Shown in pieces: positions 45,693 to 53,921 of a stretch of DNA of 64,000 nt. Made by a program: the position numbers and the translations under genes. The notes under the pieces are model-generated. The model saw nothing but the letters and a program-made list of their open reading frames with translations, was not told the origin of the DNA and did not search any database. This DNA comes from Hydrogenimonas sp. SS33 (GTDB taxonomy: Bacteria > Campylobacterota > Campylobacteria > Campylobacterales > Hydrogenimonadaceae), in assembly GCF_040436365.1 (NCBI RefSeq), contig NZ_AP026369.1:1489501-1553500 (forward strand), written 5' to 3'. Numbering within the stretch: position 1 is the stretch's first letter; each line of letters starts with the position of its first letter.

Positions 45693-46564
45693 TCCACCTC
45701 CTCTACCGTCAGATCCCGCAGGCACTCCAGCGTGGTACACCCGATACGATCCGTCGCACTGTCGAAACAGGGACGGCACGAAAGGGCGAGTGAGACCGCC
45801 CGGTTTTGCGGGCCGTAGCCCCCGGTCTCTTTCTCATTGGTCATGCCGTATATCGTCACCGTTTTCTTCTCCAGCCCGTAGGCGATATGCATCAATCCGT
45901 TGTCGTTTCCCACCATCAGATCCATCCCGCCGATCGCGGCGACCGTCTCCTCCAGAGGAAGTCCTCGCACAACCTTGAAGCCTCTGCCCTCAAAAGCCGG
46001 AAGCAGTTCCGGTTCGTCGGGCCCCAGAAAGATCCACGCTTCCCCGCCGAGGCGCTCCGCGAGGCGGGCGAACCTGTGGGCGTCCCAGCGCTTGAAGGCC
46101 TGTTTGCTTCCGCTGCCGGGTGCGTACCCTATGCGGCGGACGGGTAACGCTCCATTCGTTCCCCCCTTCCGTTTCGGGGCATAGACATAGGGTCTGCGTT
46201 CCTGCCGGTCGAGCAGAGGGGCGACCATTTTCAGGTTGACATCGATGCGATGGAGACCGGGGATCTGTGTCGAGGCGAAAAGTCGGGGAATCGCCAGGAG
46301 CTTTTGAAGCTTTTTCGCCTTCTGCGGATTGGCCCCCGCCGTTACTACCAGCGCGTCGTAGCGCCCGAAAAAACGCAACCACTGCCAGGGTTTCGGCACT
46401 ATATAGACTTTGTGCAGGAAAGGGGCTTCCCGGACGATAGCTTCCTGAACGGCCGAGGTCAGCGCCAAATCGACACGGTGGCCGCTCAGCGCCAGAGAAC
46501 GCATCATCGGTGTGGCCATGATCAGATCTCCGATTCCCCAGGGGTGCATGACGAGTATCTTCAT
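45668..46564 (-). CDS. Family 9 glycosyltransferase (heptosyltransferase-like)
   Basis: A 298-residue GT-B enzyme starting MKILVMHPWGIGDLIMATPM, the GT9 N-terminus. The donor site block is MDLMVGNDNGLMHIAYGLEKKTVTIYG. Most GT9 members use ADP-heptose; the donor here is unknown. The C-terminus has CRPCFDSATDRIGCTTLECL, a cysteine cluster also seen in other GT9 proteins. It overlaps the GT2 gene by 25 bp and the GT4 gene by 4 bp. Confidence 0.9.
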   Translation of the reverse strand: MKILVMHPWGIGDLIMATPMMRSLALSGHRVDLALTSAVQEAIVREAPFLHKVYIVPKPWQWLRFFGRYDALVVTAGANPQKAKKLQKLLAIPRLFASTQIPGLHRIDVNLKMVAPLLDRQERRPYVYAPKRKGGTNGALPVRRIGYAPGSGSKQAFKRWDAHRFARLAERLGGEAWIFLGPDEPELLPAFEGRGFKVVRGLPLEETVAAIGGMDLMVGNDNGLMHIAYGLEKKTVTIYGMTNEKETGGYGPQNRAVSLALSCRPCFDSATDRIGCTTLECLRDLTVEEVEWICRESL

Positions 46565-47634
46565 CGGAGAGACTCCTCTATGAAAGCCGTAAGCCGCTCC
46601 CCCTGCTTCTCCCAACTCAGCGGTGTGAAATCATAGGTTATCGGCGATCTATTTTCTTTTTTCATCTCCTCCATCCTTTCGGCAAAGTCCTCGATGGGAG
46701 CGAAATGAACAAAGGGGAGCTTTTTGGCACGCAGGACATCCAGGGGCGTCGAAAGCACCTCGGCTCCCGCCAGGGCATATTCGAGCGCTTTGATCGGATA
46801 GGCGTTGCGGGTGAAGTCATTCAGTTCGAAGGGGATCAGGCCGACATCGATCGTCCTGAAATAGTCACCCACCTCCGCAGGATCTACCGGACCGGCAAAG
46901 CGGATCTTTCCGCCGTAGCGTCGCAGAAGATCCCGGTAGTAGTCACCCCCGTCTCCTCCGACAACCAACATCTCCGTCGTCTCGTCGGCAATGCGGAGGT
47001 AGGCTTCGCAGGCCCGGTCCAATCCGGTCCAGGGGGCCACACCGCCCACGAATCCGAAGACCCGTTTGCCCTGCCAGCCCCACTTCTTTTTCAGCGACTT
47101 CGCCTGCGCGAATTTCTGCAGATCGACCCCGTTTTCGACTACCCGGACACTGGCATTGAATTTTGATGCCTTCTTTTTCAGCGCTTCGCTAACACAGATA
47201 ACAGCTTTGGCGGCTCTCAGATCCTCCTCGACCTTGGCCACACGGGAGGCGCTCAGCCCCAGACGGGGATTGACGGAGAGATGGTCGTCCACAAGATCGT
47301 AGATGACCGGCACCCGGATCGACCCGACGTCAAAGAGCAGTGCGTTAGCATTGACCACCGCATCGAAACGGTAGCGTTCGATCACACGGTTGAGCAGAGC
47401 CGTATTGAACCGGGCGGCCGTCCTTTCGGGCCGCAGCAGCATCGGCATGGACAAACGCCCCTTTTCGATCCCTATGCCCCGAAACAGACTGCCGGCCTGG
47501 GAGCCTATTTTCTCCCCGAGGGTAGCGTTTCGCATCGGCCAGTGCAGAACGGTCTGGCCCGTCACCCGCGCGAACTCATAGACGCGGTTGACGACCCGGG
47601 TATTGGGAACATGGGGGATGAAAAGGAGTTTCAT
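46561..47634 (-). CDS. Family 4-like glycosyltransferase
   Basis: A 357-residue GT-B enzyme. The N-terminal domain has DAVVNANALLFDVGSIRVPVIYD, the C-terminal domain GFVGGVAPWTGLDRACEAYL and the donor-binding region VGLIPFELNDFTRNAYPIKALEYALAGAEVLSTPL (the E-x7-E-like element). Typical GT1/GT4 length. The donor sugar cannot be told. The ATG at 47634 overlaps the flippase stop by 4 bp. Confidence 0.88.
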   Translation of the reverse strand: MKLLFIPHVPNTRVVNRVYEFARVTGQTVLHWPMRNATLGEKIGSQAGSLFRGIGIEKGRLSMPMLLRPERTAARFNTALLNRVIERYRFDAVVNANALLFDVGSIRVPVIYDLVDDHLSVNPRLGLSASRVAKVEEDLRAAKAVICVSEALKKKASKFNASVRVVENGVDLQKFAQAKSLKKKWGWQGKRVFGFVGGVAPWTGLDRACEAYLRIADETTEMLVVGGDGGDYYRDLLRRYGGKIRFAGPVDPAEVGDYFRTIDVGLIPFELNDFTRNAYPIKALEYALAGAEVLSTPLDVLRAKKLPFVHFAPIEDFAERMEEMKKENRSPITYDFTPLSWEKQGERLTAFIEESLR

Positions 47635-48839
47635 GCCAACACCTTTCTCTTTTTGGCGAAAGCCCAAAGGAACATCACGGTATATCCGGCATCCATAGCC
47701 AGAACGATGCTCCTTTCATCGATCCCCGCCCGATAAAAACCCCACAGCGAGAGGAGAAAAGCCAGTGCGCCGGCTGTCCGGATCGCAAGAATGGTCTCGA
47801 AGAGACCGAAGCCTTTGAGAATATTGATACAGTAGGAGGTATAGACGATGAGCGGCAAAAACGGCAGAAGCCAGTTGAGAAGCAGAGCCCCGTGTACATA
47901 GGAAGCGGGGAAAAGCAGACCGATCACCTTCGGCGTCAACGGAAGGGAAAGAAGCAGAAGCACCAGAAAAAGAAGGAGATACTTCCGCAGATTTTTCTCG
48001 ATTCTGAGCACCTCGTCTCCGAGCCCTTCATGGATCAGCCTGGCGACTTCGGGCAATGTATACGCGGATACCGGATGGACAAAAACGGCGATCAGTGCGA
48101 AAAAAATACTCTTGACAACCACCTGATACTCCGCGAGGACATTCAGGTCGCCGTACAGGTTCATCATCAGGATCGAGCTGAGATAGAGTCCGAGCGAGCC
48201 CGCAATCGACGTAGCGGAGGAGAGGGCGGCAATTCGCAAAAACTTTATTTCGGTACTTCGCTCACTTTGACGAAAGGGGATACGGAACATTTCCGGCGAG
48301 CTCATTCGGATATAGAGCGCTTGAAGGAGGAGCTGGAAGAGATAGGCCAGGATCAAAGCATGCATCACGGGAACAAAACGGGAAAGAAGAAAGTAGCTTC
48401 CGACAAGCGCTACCGCCTTGACGCTCTTTTCAAAGAGCATGGAACGATAGTTTCGGAATGCGGCATTCATATAGGAGTAATAGTTTGACCATTGCGAAAA
48501 AAAGAAAAAGAGTATCAGCAGGAACAGGGGAAAAGCCTCATCCCTGTTCATATGCCCGGCGACGAAAAAAAGCGGTACGGCCAGCAAAAAAGAGCTTCCC
48601 CAATAGATTCGCCGCGCGGCCACGGAGACGGCTTCGTACTCCTGAAGTGCAACCATGCGTATCAACGCATCTTTATACCCTGCATAAAAGAGCACGAAAA
48701 GCGAAACGACATCGAGGAGTGTAAAGAAAAGTCCCAGCTTTTCTTTGTCCACCGTATGGGAGAGGTAGAGCTTGAAAAGAAAATTGACCCCCATGACAAC
48801 GATCGTGAGAAGCATCGCCTGGGATATGATACGTTTCAT
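47631..48839 (-). CDS. Wzx-like oligosaccharide flippase
   Basis: A 402-residue protein with about twelve hydrophobic segments of the MOP (Wzx/MATE) type, starting MKRIISQAMLLTIVVMGVNF and including FLRIAALSSATSIAGSLGLYL and VLAEYQVVVKSIFFALIAVF. It would flip the undecaprenyl-linked glycan to the periplasm and so replace the ABC flippase PglK of Campylobacter. The start at 48839 was chosen because upstream in-frame sequence lies in the CDP-alcohol gene. Confidence 0.86.
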   Translation of the reverse strand: MKRIISQAMLLTIVVMGVNFLFKLYLSHTVDKEKLGLFFTLLDVVSLFVLFYAGYKDALIRMVALQEYEAVSVAARRIYWGSSFLLAVPLFFVAGHMNRDEAFPLFLLILFFFFSQWSNYYSYMNAAFRNYRSMLFEKSVKAVALVGSYFLLSRFVPVMHALILAYLFQLLLQALYIRMSSPEMFRIPFRQSERSTEIKFLRIAALSSATSIAGSLGLYLSSILMMNLYGDLNVLAEYQVVVKSIFFALIAVFVHPVSAYTLPEVARLIHEGLGDEVLRIEKNLRKYLLLFLVLLLLSLPLTPKVIGLLFPASYVHGALLLNWLLPFLPLIVYTSYCINILKGFGLFETILAIRTAGALAFLLSLWGFYRAGIDERSIVLAMDAGYTVMFLWAFAKKRKVLA

Positions 48840-49525
48840 CGGAAGGCTAGATAAAATTTGAAAAGTTTGACACTGTAGTTGACAAAGCGGACGGCGACAA
48901 AATAGAGAAGGGCCCACTCCGGCTCTCCCGCCAGAAGGGCGATCGTCGTGACCAGAATCCACTTGTCGTAAAGGGTCATGCGGTCGATGAGCGCGATGAT
49001 CGGCCGAAGCGTCGAACTTCTTTTCTGCAACGAAATCTCTTCGCCCCTCTCTTCTCCGCTCCCTTTTTGCCGCTCCTGGCAAAGGTTTTTTTCCAGGGCG
49101 AAATCGAGAAAAGAGAGTGCGAAAAAAAGCGCCGTCAGATAGAGAGCCTCCGTCTCCCCGGACCGGTGATAGGCGGCGATCCCGAGGGCAAATGCCATCA
49201 AGGTGATGTTCCAGCCGTCCACCAGGCTGTCGAAAAGGGCGCCGAATGTGGAACTCTCCCCTTTGACGCGGGCCCACTGACCGTCCATATTGTCAAAAAG
49301 ATAGAGAAGGCTGAGCATCACGATACCTGCCAGATAGTGGCCGAAGGATACAGTGAGGAAAAATCCGATTCCGAAAAGAAAGGATACGGCGGTAATGGCA
49401 TTGGCACTCAGTTTTCTGTCCTGCAGAAGATAGACGAGACGGGAGGCCGCCTCGTTGAAGATTTTCAGATAAAATCCTCTCCCTTTTTGGGTCTTTCGAA
49501 TCTCTTCCAGCGAATACCGTTTCAT
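48836..49525 (-). CDS. CDP-alcohol phosphotransferase family membrane protein
   Basis: A 229-residue integral membrane enzyme with the complete CDP-OH-P-transferase signature D-x2-D-G-x2-A-R-x8-G-x3-D-x3-D (D78, D81, G82, A85, R86, G95, D99, D103). Such enzymes displace CMP from a CDP-linked substrate with an alcohol. In most cases the substrate is CDP-diacylglycerol. Next to a cytidylyltransferase-type gene and inside a glycan operon, this one may instead use a soluble CDP-alcohol and decorate a glycolipid. No canonical PssA or PgsA sequence is recognised. Overlaps both neighbours by 4 bp. Confidence 0.9.
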   Translation of the reverse strand: MKRYSLEEIRKTQKGRGFYLKIFNEAASRLVYLLQDRKLSANAITAVSFLFGIGFFLTVSFGHYLAGIVMLSLLYLFDNMDGQWARVKGESSTFGALFDSLVDGWNITLMAFALGIAAYHRSGETEALYLTALFFALSFLDFALEKNLCQERQKGSGEERGEEISLQKRSSTLRPIIALIDRMTLYDKWILVTTIALLAGEPEWALLYFVAVRFVNYSVKLFKFYLAFR

Positions 49526-50223
49526 TGCCCTTCCCGCTTCCTGACAAAATCGACCGCATACTCGGCATAGATGTCGTTACTGTCGAAAACCGGTACTCCC
49601 CTGTAGGCTGCAAGGGTATCGGAGAGTGCCAATTCGGTACATCCGAACAGCACCGAATCGATCTTTTCAAGTTTTCTGTAGTGCTCCATATACCCGACCA
49701 GTTTCACGGCCGTCTCCTCCATCCGCTCTTTCTCGTCGAGCTTGGCGGATTCGATCAGGTCGTAAACGAGCGAATTGCCTTTTTCATCCAGATAGACCGT
49801 TCCGGGTAGATAGGGGTCGTATGTTTTTTTGGTGACGGTGACATAACCGCCGAGAACAAGCGTCCTTCTACCCCCGGAGGTTCGGATCCGATCGGCTACG
49901 GCCTGAAGCATGTTCAGCCAGGGAACGGAGATTTCCGGAGCGACCCGCCCGTAAAAATAGTGAACGGAGTTGCAGGGCAACACGACAGCGCAGGCTCCCG
50001 CACGGGCAAGGCGTTCAATCCCCGAGATGATGGCGGGGACGGGATCGGCCTCATGGTAGAGAATATGTCTCGTTCGGCTGGGAATGCGCACATCATTGTC
50101 CAGAATCGTATGGATATGCTCCCAGTCTTTCCGGGCCGGGGTCTTTTCCAATATCTTCCGGTTGAACTCCAGGGCGGCATAGGGCCCCATTCCGCCCAGG
50201 ATACCCAGTATCGCCTCAGCCAT
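49522..50223 (-). CDS. Aspartate/glutamate racemase family protein
   Basis: A 233-residue cofactor-independent racemase of the YgeA/Asp-racemase type, starting MAEAILGILGGMGPYAALEF. Both catalytic cysteines are present: Cys84 in LPCNSVHYF and Cys194 in LFGCTELAL. It would epimerise an amino acid or related acid. Being inside a glycan operon it probably serves glycan decoration rather than MurI function. The ATG at 50223 overlaps the methyltransferase stop by 8 bp. Confidence 0.9.
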   Translation of the reverse strand: MAEAILGILGGMGPYAALEFNRKILEKTPARKDWEHIHTILDNDVRIPSRTRHILYHEADPVPAIISGIERLARAGACAVVLPCNSVHYFYGRVAPEISVPWLNMLQAVADRIRTSGGRRTLVLGGYVTVTKKTYDPYLPGTVYLDEKGNSLVYDLIESAKLDEKERMEETAVKLVGYMEHYRKLEKIDSVLFGCTELALSDTLAAYRGVPVFDSNDIYAEYAVDFVRKREGQ

Positions 50224-50986
50224 CTTCTCTCCTGAAAATGTAATAGTAGTTGACCAGTCTGTTCCTTCCGGGTTTCCAGACAATATCCTTGAAAGCCAGC
50301 AAGCCCGTAGCCGCGGAGGAAATTTTTGGATGCTTCAACAAAGAAGCCATTCCCAGGGGGGCAAGATTTTTTCGCAGTTCACCCACCCGGTAGGCATAGT
50401 TTTGACGGGAACCCAGGTATTTCAAAGAGACAGCTTCGCGGTAATAGGCTTTGTGGCGGTAAAAGACGGGGTACTCCGCATCGCCGGAATATTCCGCTGC
50501 CCGGCTCATGACACTTTCGCGAAGAACCAGCACCCCTCCTTCCCGCAGAATATGCCTCAATCTTTGAAGATACTCCCCGATCTGCGCATCATCCACATAC
50601 ATCAGCACTCCGCCGACATAGACAAAATCGTACCTGCCGTTTTCACTTTCCGCCGACTCGATGAGGTCTTCGTGACGGAACCGGCAATTGGGGGGAAAAT
50701 CCTGCGAAAGGTTTTTTTCTATAATCGTTTTGGAGATATCGATCCCCACCGCCTCTTCGAAATGTGTTGCCAGCACTCTGGTAAACCGTCCGTTTCCGCA
50801 ACCGACATCCAGGGCCCGTCTCCTTGATCCGGGAGAAGAGTTCTTTTCGATAATTCTCTCCAGCTCCCTCTTTTCAAGGGCAAACCTCATATCGGCCAGA
50901 TGCGTGTCATCGTTCAGATACCCACCGTCACTGTATCGCCGATAGGCCTCTTCCCAGAAGTTGCGGACATTCTGACGGTAATTCAT
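50216..50986 (-). CDS. Class I SAM-dependent methyltransferase
   Basis: A 256-residue soluble protein with motif I LDVGCGNGRF at 59-68, the acidic post-I AVGIDIS, and motif YDFVYVGGVLMYVDD. Family and context suggest methylation of a sugar or small-molecule precursor; the target is unknown. Overlaps the nucleotidyltransferase-ParB gene by 4 bp. Confidence 0.85.
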   Translation of the reverse strand: MNYRQNVRNFWEEAYRRYSDGGYLNDDTHLADMRFALEKRELERIIEKNSSPGSRRRALDVGCGNGRFTRVLATHFEEAVGIDISKTIIEKNLSQDFPPNCRFRHEDLIESAESENGRYDFVYVGGVLMYVDDAQIGEYLQRLRHILREGGVLVLRESVMSRAAEYSGDAEYPVFYRHKAYYREAVSLKYLGSRQNYAYRVGELRKNLAPLGMASLLKHPKISSAATGLLAFKDIVWKPGRNRLVNYYYIFRREDG

Positions 50987-51978
50987 TGCTCCATCATCCG
51001 CAATTGCCGCAGCAGGTATTCCCGGGTCTCCTTCTCTTCCTTGAGATACTCCCGGATAATTTCGATCTCTTCATCAATCTCTTCTATATACCCCCGATCC
51101 AGCTCCAGTTCGGTTTCGAGAGAACAGGGTTCTATCAGGCCGTCGATGGAACGTTTCTCTCCCCGTTCCAGCTTTTCCAGCGCGACCGGCCAATCCTCTT
51201 TGCGGAAAGGAAAAAAATGACGGGTCGTTCGGGGAGGGAACAGATCCCCGCTCAAAGCTCTGCGAACCACCTCTTTCTTGGAAATACGGAAATTTTGGTC
51301 TTTGAGAAAGCGGTGTTTGAGATGGTTTCCCACAAATATCGCCTCATCTTCGTAATCCACCAGCACCGCCGGAGCCAGACGGTATCCCTGCTGCATCAGG
51401 TAGGCATACCTGTGCGATCCGTCCAAAACGATACCGTGACGACGATCCACAATCAGGGGTTTCCGTACTTCTCTATCCTTTTCGATCATTTTCGCGATAT
51501 TGAGAAGATGCGTCGGCAATACCCGCTCCAGAGGCCTGAGAGTCCCGATCTCCACGATCTTCCTCTCAACCCGGTACTCTTTTCGCAGAGGAATCTGCTT
51601 TTTCATGCCGATCGCTTCACGGATTTCCGTACCGCTGTAACCCAAACCCTCTGTCCGCGGCACATAGACGGTTTCATACTTTCCTCTGAAATAATCGAGG
51701 ACTTTTTCGTTGCCGGACAGCACGACTTCGACCCCCTCGGGAAGAGTGGCACTCCCCTCTTCCACCACGCCTTTGACAATCGTGGTAGAAATCGTATCGA
51801 AATCTCTGAAAACCTCATCGAAAATCTTTTTCACCTCTTCGGCGGGCATGATACGGGTATCTTCCGTAATACCGACGGTCAGATCCGGATATGCATCCTT
51901 CAGGCGAAGAATCGTCCGCACATGGCCCAGATGGGGCGGTTGGAATTTTCCGAGAAAAATTGCTTTGGAACTATTCAC
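50983..51978 (-). CDS. Cytidylyltransferase-like domain fused to a ParB/Srx-like domain
   Basis: A 331-residue two-domain protein. The N-terminal half (about 1-130) is a nucleotidyltransferase of the cytidylyltransferase/NMNAT class: LGKFQPPHLGH with HxGH at 16-19 and GLGYSGTEIRE, the equivalent of the ISSTxIR motif. The next part (about 140-235) resembles the ParB/sulfiredoxin fold (LIVDRRHGIVLDGSHRYAYLM). Known relatives of this fold include free-serine kinases such as SerK and SbnI. The last 80 residues form a charged coiled coil. I infer phosphorylation then CTP activation of a small alcohol. Overlaps both neighbours. Confidence 0.82.
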   Translation of the reverse strand: MNSSKAIFLGKFQPPHLGHVRTILRLKDAYPDLTVGITEDTRIMPAEEVKKIFDEVFRDFDTISTTIVKGVVEEGSATLPEGVEVVLSGNEKVLDYFRGKYETVYVPRTEGLGYSGTEIREAIGMKKQIPLRKEYRVERKIVEIGTLRPLERVLPTHLLNIAKMIEKDREVRKPLIVDRRHGIVLDGSHRYAYLMQQGYRLAPAVLVDYEDEAIFVGNHLKHRFLKDQNFRISKKEVVRRALSGDLFPPRTTRHFFPFRKEDWPVALEKLERGEKRSIDGLIEPCSLETELELDRGYIEEIDEEIEIIREYLKEEKETREYLLRQLRMMEQ

Positions 51979-53839
51979 TTTTCAACCCTTTTATCCAGTA
52001 GTATCTGTTCATCCGCGGGATCCTTGAAGGAAGCGGATGCTCCAGCGTTTCGACATGCTCTGCATAAATATGCTTTTCGGCAAGTCTCTTTTTCCAGCCG
52101 CCGGCATAATACCAGCGTTCACGGAAAGGATCGTCCCAGGCATACATCCATTTGCCGTTCAGCTCGAAAAACGGCTTGAGCAGCCCCAAACCCGAAACCG
52201 GGTTTCGCTCTCCGATCAGGAGCGTTCCGTTCTTTTTCAAAACGCGCCGGATTTCGGCGAGGGCATCGTCCAAATAGGTATGCTGCAGGACCTCGATCGT
52301 CAAAACGGCATCAAAATACCCCTCTTTGAACGGAATGGCGTAGGCACTTCCCCGACGGACGTTTTCTCCTTCGAAAACGGGATCGACGCCGACGATCTCC
52401 CATGCCGGGTACCGCGTTTTCAAAGCTTCGATGAAGCGTCCTCTGCCGCACCCCAGATCCAGAAACCGTATCTTTTTCTTCTGCCATCCCTTTTTTTGCA
52501 CACACTCATCGATCTTTTCCAGATAGAGCCGCTCCATCGCTCCCAGCTCCTCTCCGGCCACCTCTGCCGGAGCGAACGAAAAAGCATGGGCGACGAAACA
52601 CTCCTGTTCACACAGCGAAGAGGGTTCCCTCTCCCGTCTCAGGATCAGAGCATCGATGAAAAACTTGTTTCCCCAGTTGACGAAATCAAAGGCACCGTAC
52701 CGACCCCAAAAGGGTACGGAAGCGGGAAGGGCACCCCGCAGAACCCCTTCGGCAAAGAGCTGTTTCGGTTTGAGATAGAAAATCGTCACATCTGCCGCTT
52801 CGTTCCATTTCTCATCCGATGTCAACCGCGCAAGCCGGAGAGAGATACCGGCCCATTGGGCCAGGCCGGTCATGCATTTCTGGGGATTGGCGCACCCGAA
52901 ATCTTCATCATACTGGGAGCAGAGTATCTTCTCTTCACGGTTCTGGCGCTTCAAAAGCTGTCCGGCGTTTTTCAGAACCGCTTCGAGGTATCGGGAATCG
53001 CCTTCAAGGGCATAGGCGTCGAGCAGCCCTTCCAGGATATAGACAACCGTATGCAGATAGGCGGGGACCCCTTCGACAAACGAAGCGTGGCGGAAAAAAC
53101 CGTTGGGTTTTTGTTGGGCAAGAACCCATTCCAAATGGCGTCGGGCCACATCGGCGACCGCTTCATCCCCCTGCGCTTTGGCGTACTCCAGCATGGCTGC
53201 CGCCACTCGGCTGTAGTAGGCATGGGGCTGTTTGTTGTAGGCGACACGCCGCCAGCTGCCATCGGCTTCCTGACTATCGGCCAGCCATTTTGCAGCCCTT
53301 TGCGCCGCATCACGGTACCGTACATCCCCGGTTTCGCTCCACAGGCGGTTCAACCCTGTCAAAACCTGCCCCGTATCGAAAGCCATGGGAGCGCCCGAGT
53401 CGATCTCACTGAAACTTCCGTCCCTGTTTTGCACGGAGAGAAGCCACTCCCCGGCTCTGTGCACACTCCTCCTGTAGCGCTCATCCTGGAGCCACTCTCC
53501 CAGATCCAGCAGGGTCGGAATAATATAGCCGCTCGTTTCGATGTAACTCCGGTCCCGTCCGGAAATCAGCGAATACTTTCTGGCATACCCTCCATCTCCG
53601 TTTTGCATCGAAAGCAGCCACTCTCCCGCCGCTTCGGCATGGATCCGATCGTTCCATACTCTCTGGTTCCGCATTGAGGCGAAAGCTTCGAAAGTCATTC
53701 CGGGACGGGTGATTGCGGAGCGCAAGATGCCGTAAAGAGGGTAGATCCGTTCCCTAAAAGCCACGATCGCCCCTTCGAAATTCGTCCGGGCGGAGATTTC
53801 CGCCCCAATCATCGCCGGTTCGGAAACCGCCTTTTGCAA
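51971..53839 (-). CDS. Alpha/alpha-toroid protein fused to a SAM methyltransferase
   Basis: A 622-residue fusion. Residues about 60-400 hold repeats of the terpene-cyclase/glycosidase-like toroid type, such as AGEWLLSMQNGDGGYARKY, AGEWLLSVQNRDGSFSEID and AAKWLADSQEADGSWRRVA. No DxDD or other cyclase acid motif was recognised. Residues about 455-622 are a class I methyltransferase (LDLGCGRGRF at 460-469, VLTIEVLQHTYLDDAL). A CFVAH-containing linker joins them. Function unknown; sugar or lipid modification is likely from context. A TTG start after GGAG is used; an ATG at 53812 is an alternative. Confidence 0.8.
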   Translation of the reverse strand: MQKAVSEPAMIGAEISARTNFEGAIVAFRERIYPLYGILRSAITRPGMTFEAFASMRNQRVWNDRIHAEAAGEWLLSMQNGDGGYARKYSLISGRDRSYIETSGYIIPTLLDLGEWLQDERYRRSVHRAGEWLLSVQNRDGSFSEIDSGAPMAFDTGQVLTGLNRLWSETGDVRYRDAAQRAAKWLADSQEADGSWRRVAYNKQPHAYYSRVAAAMLEYAKAQGDEAVADVARRHLEWVLAQQKPNGFFRHASFVEGVPAYLHTVVYILEGLLDAYALEGDSRYLEAVLKNAGQLLKRQNREEKILCSQYDEDFGCANPQKCMTGLAQWAGISLRLARLTSDEKWNEAADVTIFYLKPKQLFAEGVLRGALPASVPFWGRYGAFDFVNWGNKFFIDALILRREREPSSLCEQECFVAHAFSFAPAEVAGEELGAMERLYLEKIDECVQKKGWQKKKIRFLDLGCGRGRFIEALKTRYPAWEIVGVDPVFEGENVRRGSAYAIPFKEGYFDAVLTIEVLQHTYLDDALAEIRRVLKKNGTLLIGERNPVSGLGLLKPFFELNGKWMYAWDDPFRERWYYAGGWKKRLAEKHIYAEHVETLEHPLPSRIPRMNRYYWIKGLKSE

Positions 53840-53921
53840 CGTTCTCCGGCGCGCTCACGCCTGAGCCGATGTGCCCGGCGATTTCCCGGGCCGGAACTGT
53901 TACGGGGACTCTTCGCATCCG

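Noticed and set aside
50983-51978. The ParB-like domain as a chromosome or plasmid partition protein
   Set aside because: There is no ParA neighbour, no DNA-binding helix-turn-helix of ParB, and the domain is fused to a nucleotidyltransferase in a glycan operon.
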